A stretch of DNA of 64,000 nucleotides, taken from Shimia_B sp039815465. GTDB lineage: Bacteria; Pseudomonadota; Alphaproteobacteria; Rhodobacterales; Rhodobacteraceae. The position numbers and the translations under genes were made by a program. Where the stretch lies: positions 73,612-137,611 of the forward strand of contig JBCBZG010000008.1 of the NCBI GenBank assembly GCA_039815465.1, read 5' to 3'. The notes beneath the pieces were generated by a model. The model had not been told where the DNA came from. It ran no database searches and saw nothing but the letters and a program-made list of their open reading frames with translations. Positions 58,695-64,000 of this stretch are shown in pieces (the stretch's first letter is position 1; each line of letters starts with the position of its first letter).

Positions 58695-59816
58695 ATGGAT
58701 AAAATGCCCCGCTGGGCCGACGTGCTGCTCGTCCCTGTCATCTCGCTGCTGCTCGCGGCGATCCTGTCGGCCATCGTGATCCTGGCCATCGGGGAAAACC
58801 CGCTGGAGGCGCTGGGATATATGGTCGAGGGCGCGCTGGGCTCGTCTTACGGCTGGGGCTACACGCTCTATTACGCCACGAACTTCACCTTTACCGGCCT
58901 CGCGGTGGCCATCGCGTTCCACGCCTCGCTCTTCAATATCGGGGGCGAGGGTCAGGCGACGCTGGGCGGCCTCGGTGTGGCACTCGTATGCTTGGCACTC
59001 CCCTGGCCCCATTGGGCGCTGGCGCTGCCCGTGGCGATCATCGGCGGGGCGCTCTTTGGCGCGGCCTGGGCGTTTATCCCAGCCTACCTGCAGGCCAAAC
59101 GCGGCAGCCACATCGTGATCACCACGATCATGTTCAACTACATCGCCTTCGCGCTGATCATCTACCTTTTGAACAACGGGTTGAAACCCATCGGGCAGAT
59201 GGAAAGCTCCTCGGCCCGCTTCCCGGAGGGAGCGAACCTGCCGACCCTGCACGAGATGCTGGCCGTCATTGGCATCCCGTTCTCTAAGGCGCCGCCGGTC
59301 AACATCTCCCTCTTCCTGGCGCTTCTGGCAGCCTGGGGCGTTTGGGTCCTGCTCTGGCGCACGCCGCTCGGGTTCGAAATCCGCGCCTTTGGCAAGTCGG
59401 AGCCTGCGGGCAAATATGCGGGCATCTCCCCCACCAAAATCATCCTCATCACCATGGTCATCTCCGGCGGGCTGGCCGGGCTCATGGCCATCAACACCGT
59501 GATGGGGGAAGCGGAGCGGCTCGTGAACAACTCCGTCCAGAACGCAGGCTTCATCGGGATCGCTGTGGCGCTGATGGGGCGCTCGCATCCGCTGGGGATC
59601 CTGCTTGCGGCGCTCCTCTTCGGCTTCCTTGTCCAGGGCGGGGCAGAGCTCGCATTTTGGACCTCGATCCCGACGGAGCTCATCATCGTCATCCAAGCGC
59701 TTGTGATCCTCTTTACCGGCGCGCTCGACAACATGGTGCGGATGCCGGTGGAGGCGTTTTTCGTCCGCCGTGATCGCGCGCGGAAGGCTCGCGCCACTGG
59801 GGCACCTGCGGAATGA
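58695..59816 (+). CDS. ABC importer permease 1
   Basis: 373 residues with about nine membrane helices. ASLFNIGGEGQATLGG is the motif of the BPD_transp_2 (nucleoside/sugar) permease family and GKSEPAGKYAGISP the ATPase-coupling loop. Pairs with the second permease at 60437. The stop overlaps the LysE gene start (ATGA). Confidence 0.88.
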   Translation: MDKMPRWADVLLVPVISLLLAAILSAIVILAIGENPLEALGYMVEGALGSSYGWGYTLYYATNFTFTGLAVAIAFHASLFNIGGEGQATLGGLGVALVCLALPWPHWALALPVAIIGGALFGAAWAFIPAYLQAKRGSHIVITTIMFNYIAFALIIYLLNNGLKPIGQMESSSARFPEGANLPTLHEMLAVIGIPFSKAPPVNISLFLALLAAWGVWVLLWRTPLGFEIRAFGKSEPAGKYAGISPTKIILITMVISGGLAGLMAINTVMGEAERLVNNSVQNAGFIGIAVALMGRSHPLGILLAALLFGFLVQGGAELAFWTSIPTELIIVIQALVILFTGALDNMVRMPVEAFFVRRDRARKARATGAPAE

Positions 59817-60436
59817 TCGACTATCTCCCAGGCATCCTCGCCGCTTATGCGATCCTCGTGGTGGCCGCGACGTCGCCGGGGCCGTCTGTCGCGCTTTTGC
59901 TCGGCGTGGGCGCCGCGCAAGGGCGTAGCGCGGCCATGGCCACAACCGCGGGCATCGCGGGGGGATCGGTTCTCTTGAACATTCTCACGCTTTTGGGCGT
60001 CGGGCTTTTGCTAGAACAGGCTGCCTGGGGGTTCACGACGTTGCGCATCCTTGGGGCGGGCTATCTCGCCTGGTTGGCCTACAAAGCGTTCAAATCCGCA
60101 TCCGCGCCCGGCGATCTGACGCCTGCCAAGGTCGCGCCGCGATCCATCGCCAAGAACTTTGCGACCGGTTTTGCGCTGCAAGCCACCAATCCCAAGGCCA
60201 TCGTGTTTTGGATCGCCATTCACGCGGTGTCTGGCATCAGCACGGCCCCCTGGGCTGTCATTGCGGCCTTTTTCGTCGGGGCCTACGTCATTTCATTCCT
60301 GTGCCACGGGGCTTGGGGCATGGTGTTTTCATCGGGCGCCTTTCGCGCGGGTTATGCCCGGGCGCGGCGTTGGGTGGACGCGGCGCTTGGCACGTTCCTC
60401 GCCTTCATGGCCTTCCGCCTCGCTACGGAGCGATAG
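59813..60436 (+). CDS. LysE/RhtB-family exporter
   Basis: 207 residues, about six membrane helices. ATSPGPSVALLLGVGAAQGRSA is the family start and ATNPKAIVFWIAIHAVS the middle motif. Relatives export amino acids. It lies exactly between two importer permease genes (4-bp overlap before, 0 bp after), an unusual place for an exporter. Confidence 0.87.
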   Translation: MIDYLPGILAAYAILVVAATSPGPSVALLLGVGAAQGRSAAMATTAGIAGGSVLLNILTLLGVGLLLEQAAWGFTTLRILGAGYLAWLAYKAFKSASAPGDLTPAKVAPRSIAKNFATGFALQATNPKAIVFWIAIHAVSGISTAPWAVIAAFFVGAYVISFLCHGAWGMVFSSGAFRAGYARARRWVDAALGTFLAFMAFRLATER

Positions 60437-61402
60437 ATGGACTACGCAACACTCCTTCAGGTTCTCGACTCCACGGTCCGTCTGGCCACGCCGCTGCTAT
60501 TGGCCTGCCTTGCGGGGCTCTATTCAGAGCGTGCGGGGATCTTTGACATCGGGCTCGAGGGTAAGATGCTGGCCGCGGCGTTCCTGTCGGCGGCCATTGC
60601 TTTTGTCACCGGGTCCGTCTGGCTGGGGCTTTTGGCAGGGATCGCGGCATCGATGCTGTTGTCGCTGATCCACGGGCTTGCCTCCATCACGTTCCGGGGG
60701 AATCAGCTGATTTCGGGCGTCGCGATTAACTTTCTGGCCTCGGGCCTGACGGTGCTGATCGCGCAGGCTTGGTTCGCCCAAGGCGGGCGGACGCCGTCGC
60801 TGTCGGGCGCGGGGCGCTTTACGCCCTGGGAATGGCCCTTTGCGGAGGCGATCATCCCCGTCCCCGTGGTGGGCCCGCTCTATGCAGAGCTGATTTCGGG
60901 CCACACGGCCATCGTCTACCTCGCGCTGCTGTTGGTGCCGCTGTCGTGGTACGTCCTGTTTCGCACGCGGTTTGGTCTGCGCTTGCGGGCGGTGGGTGAA
61001 AACCCTGCCGCGGTGGACACTGCGGGCGTCAGCGTCGTCGGGCTGCGTTTTGCCGCCGTCGCCATCTGCGGGGTGCTCTGCGGCGTGGCGGGCGCGTATC
61101 TCGCCACCTCGCTGCAAGCCGGCTTTGTGAAGGAGATGACGGCGGGCCGCGGCTACATCGCCCTGGCGGCGCTGATCTTTGCCAAGTGGCGGCCCTGGTA
61201 CGCGCTTTATGCCTGCCTGCTCTTCGGGTTCTTGCAGGCCATCGCGCTGCGCTTCCAAAACCTCGACCTCGGTCTATTTACCGTCCCGGTGGAGTTCATG
61301 GACGCCCTGCCCTACATCCTAACCGTTGTGATCCTCGCAGGATTTGTCGGCAAGGCCATCCCGCCGCGCGCAGGCGGGGAGCCCTATGTCAAGGAACGCT
61401 GA
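60437..61402 (+). CDS. ABC importer permease 2
   Basis: 321 residues with about eight membrane helices. AGLYSERAGIFDIGLEGKMLAAAF and GENPAAVDTAGVSV are the NupQ/second-permease signatures of the nucleoside importer. Directly abuts the LysE gene. Confidence 0.88.
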   Translation: MDYATLLQVLDSTVRLATPLLLACLAGLYSERAGIFDIGLEGKMLAAAFLSAAIAFVTGSVWLGLLAGIAASMLLSLIHGLASITFRGNQLISGVAINFLASGLTVLIAQAWFAQGGRTPSLSGAGRFTPWEWPFAEAIIPVPVVGPLYAELISGHTAIVYLALLLVPLSWYVLFRTRFGLRLRAVGENPAAVDTAGVSVVGLRFAAVAICGVLCGVAGAYLATSLQAGFVKEMTAGRGYIALAALIFAKWRPWYALYACLLFGFLQAIALRFQNLDLGLFTVPVEFMDALPYILTVVILAGFVGKAIPPRAGGEPYVKER

Positions 61403-61516
61403 GCGCGCATAAAATTCGCATCAATCGATCCGATTTGTCGCATCTGCGGGGGTTTGCCGCAGGGGCCGCATTTTGTAAGCGCGGCGTATAGCGCACGCGC
61501 AACCTGAAAGCAGCCC

Positions 61517-62431
61517 ATGCAAATTTATCTGCCTATCGCCGAGGTTTCGGTGAACGCCTTCTTGCTCCTAGGGCTTGGAGGCATCGTTGGCGTGCTGTCT
61601 GGCATGTTCGGTGTCGGCGGCGGGTTCCTGATGACGCCACTTTTGTTCTTTATCGGCATCCCACCCGCAGTCGCCGTCGCGACGGAGGCGAACCAGATCG
61701 TAGCCTCCTCCTTTTCCGGCGTTTTGGCGCATCTCAGGCGCAAGAGCGTCGATTTGCGCATGGGCACGGTGCTGCTGATCGGCGGGCTGGTCGGAGCCGC
61801 GCTGGGTGTGGTGATCTTTAACTACCTGAAATCCCTGGGCCAGGTCGATCTGCTGGTCAAGCTTTGCTACGTCGTGTTCCTGGGCGTTGTGGGCTCGCTG
61901 ATGTTTGTGGAAAGCCTCAACGCGATCCGCAAGTCGCGCCAGCCGCAGGCGCGGCCCACACGGCGCAAGCATACGGCCATCCACGCACTGCCGTTCAAGA
62001 TGCGCTTCCGGGTCTCCGGCCTCTATATCTCCGTCATCCCGCCGCTTCTCGTTGGGCTCGTTGTGGGCATTCTGGCCGCAATCATGGGCGTCGGCGGCGG
62101 GTTCATCATGGTGCCTGCGATGATCTACCTGCTGGGGATGCCGACAAAGGTCGTGGTGGGCACGTCGCTTTTTCAGATCATCTTTGTGACTGGGTTCACG
62201 ACGCTGCTGCACGCCACGACGAACTTTACGGTGGATGTGGTGCTCGCGGTTCTGCTGCTCGTGGGCGGGGTGATTGGCGCGCAGATCGGCACCGTCATCG
62301 GTGCGCGGCTCAAGGCCGAACAGCTGCGCGTTCTGCTCGCGGCGATGGTGCTTTTGGTCTGCGGCAAGCTCGCGTTTGATCTGCTGGTAATGCCTACGGA
62401 GCTCTATTCCATCGGGGAGGCGGGACATTGA
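61517..62431 (+). CDS. TauE/SafE-family transporter
   Basis: 304 residues, about eight membrane helices. Two halves each carry the family repeat: GMFGVGGGFLMTPLLFF and IMGVGGGFIMVPAMIYL. Family members export sulfite, sulfoacetate or similar anions. The stop overlaps the TTG start of the TIGR02186 gene, its common partner in alphaproteobacteria. Confidence 0.88.
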   Translation: MQIYLPIAEVSVNAFLLLGLGGIVGVLSGMFGVGGGFLMTPLLFFIGIPPAVAVATEANQIVASSFSGVLAHLRRKSVDLRMGTVLLIGGLVGAALGVVIFNYLKSLGQVDLLVKLCYVVFLGVVGSLMFVESLNAIRKSRQPQARPTRRKHTAIHALPFKMRFRVSGLYISVIPPLLVGLVVGILAAIMGVGGGFIMVPAMIYLLGMPTKVVVGTSLFQIIFVTGFTTLLHATTNFTVDVVLAVLLLVGGVIGAQIGTVIGARLKAEQLRVLLAAMVLLVCGKLAFDLLVMPTELYSIGEAGH

Positions 62432-63195
62432 GGTGGCTCGCGCTCATCGCGCTGATCGCTGCGCCCCTCGCGTCACCCGTGGCCGCGCAGGAGGAGATCG
62501 TCGCCGACCTCAGCCAGAACGAGGTCGCGATTACGACGACCTTCACCGGTTCCGAGATATTGATCTTTGGCGCGGTGAAACGCGGGGCCGAGGTCGATGA
62601 GACCTATCCGCTGCATGCGCTGATCACCGTGGCCGCGCCATCGGCCCCGGTCGTGGTGCGCAAGAAGGACCGCGTCGCTGGGATCTGGGTGAACACGGAA
62701 GAGGTGCATATCGACTCCGCCCCCGCCTTTTACGCCATCGAAACCAGCGCCGCCTTCGCGGACACCATCAGCGACACCGAAGATCTGCGCTACAGGATCT
62801 CCACCGACCGCGCGATCCGCGTTGTGGGCGCGGCCGAGGAATCAGACCACCCCGAGGACTTTCAGGAGGCGCTGACGCGCATCCGCCAAACCCAAGGCGC
62901 CTACGTGGTCGATGAGGGCGGTGTGACCGTGACGGACGAGGTGCTGATCCGCAGCTCCGTCGGGTTGCCCGCCAACCTGGTCGAAGGCGATTATGAGGTT
63001 CGCATCTTTCTGACGCGCAACCGCGAGGTCGTGAGCACCTTTGAGACCTCCATCGCCGTCAACAAGGTCGGGCTTGAACGGTTTTTGTTTTCCTTGTCGC
63101 GAGAACGCCCGCTGATCTACGGGCTGATGGCCATCGCCATTGCCATCGCCGCGGGCTGGCTCGCCTCCGCCGCGTTCCGCGTCCTACGACCCTGA
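62428..63195 (+). CDS. TIGR02186 family envelope protein
   Basis: 255 residues, TTG start in a TTGA overlap. Signal peptide (MRWLALIALIAAPLASPVAA, cleavage after AQ or before EE), a large periplasmic domain (SEILIFGAVKRGAEV), and one C-terminal membrane helix (LIYGLMAIAIAIAAGWLASA). The family is found next to TauE transporters in alphaproteobacteria, function unknown; it may be an accessory subunit of the exporter. Confidence 0.82.
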   Translation: MRWLALIALIAAPLASPVAAQEEIVADLSQNEVAITTTFTGSEILIFGAVKRGAEVDETYPLHALITVAAPSAPVVVRKKDRVAGIWVNTEEVHIDSAPAFYAIETSAAFADTISDTEDLRYRISTDRAIRVVGAAEESDHPEDFQEALTRIRQTQGAYVVDEGGVTVTDEVLIRSSVGLPANLVEGDYEVRIFLTRNREVVSTFETSIAVNKVGLERFLFSLSRERPLIYGLMAIAIAIAAGWLASAAFRVLRP

Positions 63196-63202
63196 GCGGA
63201 GG

Positions 63203-63249
63203 CAAAATCCTTTCAAAGGATTTTGGCAAAACTCTTTGAAAGAGTTTTG
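63203..63249. terminator. Two tandem palindromes between convergent genes
   Basis: CAAAATCCTTT pairs with 63215-63225 across one base, and CAAAACTCTTT (63227-63237) pairs with 63239-63249 across one base. They fill the 54-bp gap between the TIGR02186 gene and the SDR gene, whose TAG starts at 63250. Suited to act as a two-way terminator. Confidence 0.68.
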
Positions 63250-63975
63250 CTACCCGCGGCCGATATAGGGCATTTTGGTTGCCATGACGGTCATGAACTG
63301 GACGTTCGCCTCTGGCGGTAGCTCCGCCATGTGCAGCACCGCCCGTGCGGCATCGTCTACGTCCATCGACGGCAGTTTGGGCAGGCCCTGTGCGGCCCGC
63401 TTGGCATCCAGGTTGTCCACCAGCGCCGTGCGCGCGTTGCCGATGTCGATCTGACCGCAGGCGATGTTGTAGTCGCGCCCGTCGAGCGACAGCGTTTTCG
63501 TGAGCCCCGTGATGGCGTGTTTGGTGCTCGTATACGCCACCGATCCTTCCCGCGGGGAATGGGCGGAGATCGAGCCGTTGTTGATGATCCGCCCGCCCTG
63601 GGGCGCCTGCGCGCGCATTTGCCGAAAGGCCGCGCGTGCCGCCAGGAACATCCCGTGCAGGTTCACATCCACGACCTGGCGCCAATCGGCATAGTCGATC
63701 TCGTCAATCGGCGCCTGGGGCCCGAACATCCCGGCATTGTTAAAAAGCACGTCGAGCCGCCCCGTATCGGCCACGAGTTGGGCTACGGCGGCCTCCACCG
63801 CGGCTTCATCAGTGACATCTGCGGGCAGCACGGTGGCAGCGCGGCCTTGCGCCAGCGCGGTGAGCTTTGCCGCGTTTCGCGCCAGGAGGCCCACATGCCA
63901 GCCAGCGTTCCAGAACGCCTGCCCGGTGGCGGCGCCGATGCCTTGGCTTGCGCCTGTGATCAGGATGGTTTTCAC
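63250..63975 (-). CDS. Short-chain dehydrogenase/reductase
   Basis: 241 residues, GTG start with a GAAGGAGA site. TGASQGIG (7-14) is the cofactor loop; NNAGMFG and the Ser...Tyr-x3-Lys triad (NGSISAHS and AYTSTKHA) are classic SDR motifs. Likely NADP-dependent; substrate unknown. It belongs to a gene unit continuing past the right edge only if transcribed from there; nothing upstream is visible. Confidence 0.88.
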   Translation of the reverse strand: MKTILITGASQGIGAATGQAFWNAGWHVGLLARNAAKLTALAQGRAATVLPADVTDEAAVEAAVAQLVADTGRLDVLFNNAGMFGPQAPIDEIDYADWRQVVDVNLHGMFLAARAAFRQMRAQAPQGGRIINNGSISAHSPREGSVAYTSTKHAITGLTKTLSLDGRDYNIACGQIDIGNARTALVDNLDAKRAAQGLPKLPSMDVDDAARAVLHMAELPPEANVQFMTVMATKMPYIGRG

Positions 63976-64000
63976 GCGATGTCTCCTTCAGTCAGCGTCA

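Noticed and set aside
1..64000. tRNA, rRNA, insertion sequence or prophage genes
   Set aside because: No cloverleaf, rRNA-like stretch, transposase motif or phage structural gene was recognised; a tRNAscan and profile search would settle this.

Overview
The window is GC-rich bacterial chromosome, densely coding on both strands, and reads as an alphaproteobacterium of the Rhodobacteraceae (Roseobacter group). The evidence is the rnhB-ccrM neighbourhood with GANTC sites, a fsa/priA divergent pair, a TauE-TIGR02186 pair, a DUF3726 operon, a VPLPA-type C-terminal sorting-signal remnant, and GC-rich intergenic hairpin repeats of the kind common in that group. No rRNA, tRNA, CRISPR array, transposase, prophage gene or replication origin was seen.

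Layout. 0-2.9 kb: start of the CcrM methyltransferase gene, RNase HII, small secreted proteins and a membrane-tethered winged-helix protein. 2.9-15.4 kb: an accessory surface-glycan island with glycosyltransferases of four types (GT8-like, GT90, GT32-like and three Glyco_tranf_2_4 domains, one fused to a methyltransferase), an alpha/beta-hydrolase-like protein, an esterase-like protein, a sulfatase with RTX repeats and a sulfotransferase. 15.4-19.3 kb: kynureninase, arylformamidase and an ABC exporter in one operon. 19.6-26.1 kb: a catabolic operon of fused hydantoinase/oxoprolinase, FAD oxidoreductase, L-threonate-dehydrogenase-like and class II aldolase-like enzymes. 26.2-30.5 kb: a CPA2 antiporter with a His/Asp-rich loop, a bicupin and an FrhB-family flavoprotein. 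30.7-33.9 kb: LPS core genes (GT4, Kdo kinase, WaaA). 33.9-38.8 kb: cNMP-binding/TrxR-like flavoprotein, YcjF, YcjX, TruA. 38.9-42.0 kb: a tightly coupled operon of M19 dipeptidase, a 542-residue unknown and DUF3726. 42.7-55.5 kb: LysR regulator, transaldolase-like aldolase, PriA, GshA, RsmE, UbiA, an OmpA/BON protein, Nfu, TsaB, RimI. 55.6-61.4 kb: a BMP-type nucleoside ABC importer operon with a SnoaL-like and a LysE-like gene inserted. 61.5-64.0 kb: TauE/SafE transporter, TIGR02186 protein, SDR oxidoreductase.

How the genes work together. The glycan island carries enzymes that could both add and remove sulfate, several sugar transferases and a probable type I secreted sulfatase, so it plausibly builds and trims a sulfated surface or secreted glycan. 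The LPS block completes the Kdo region. Two operons (hydantoinase to aldolase, and dipeptidase to DUF3726) are held together by 4-19 bp gene overlaps and look like uncharacterised catabolic or processing units. Intergenic spaces carry at least two dispersed repeat families, mostly next to gene ends, some of which probably serve as terminators. One secreted-protein gene near 47.5 kb appears to have been broken by a nonsense codon and a frameshift.
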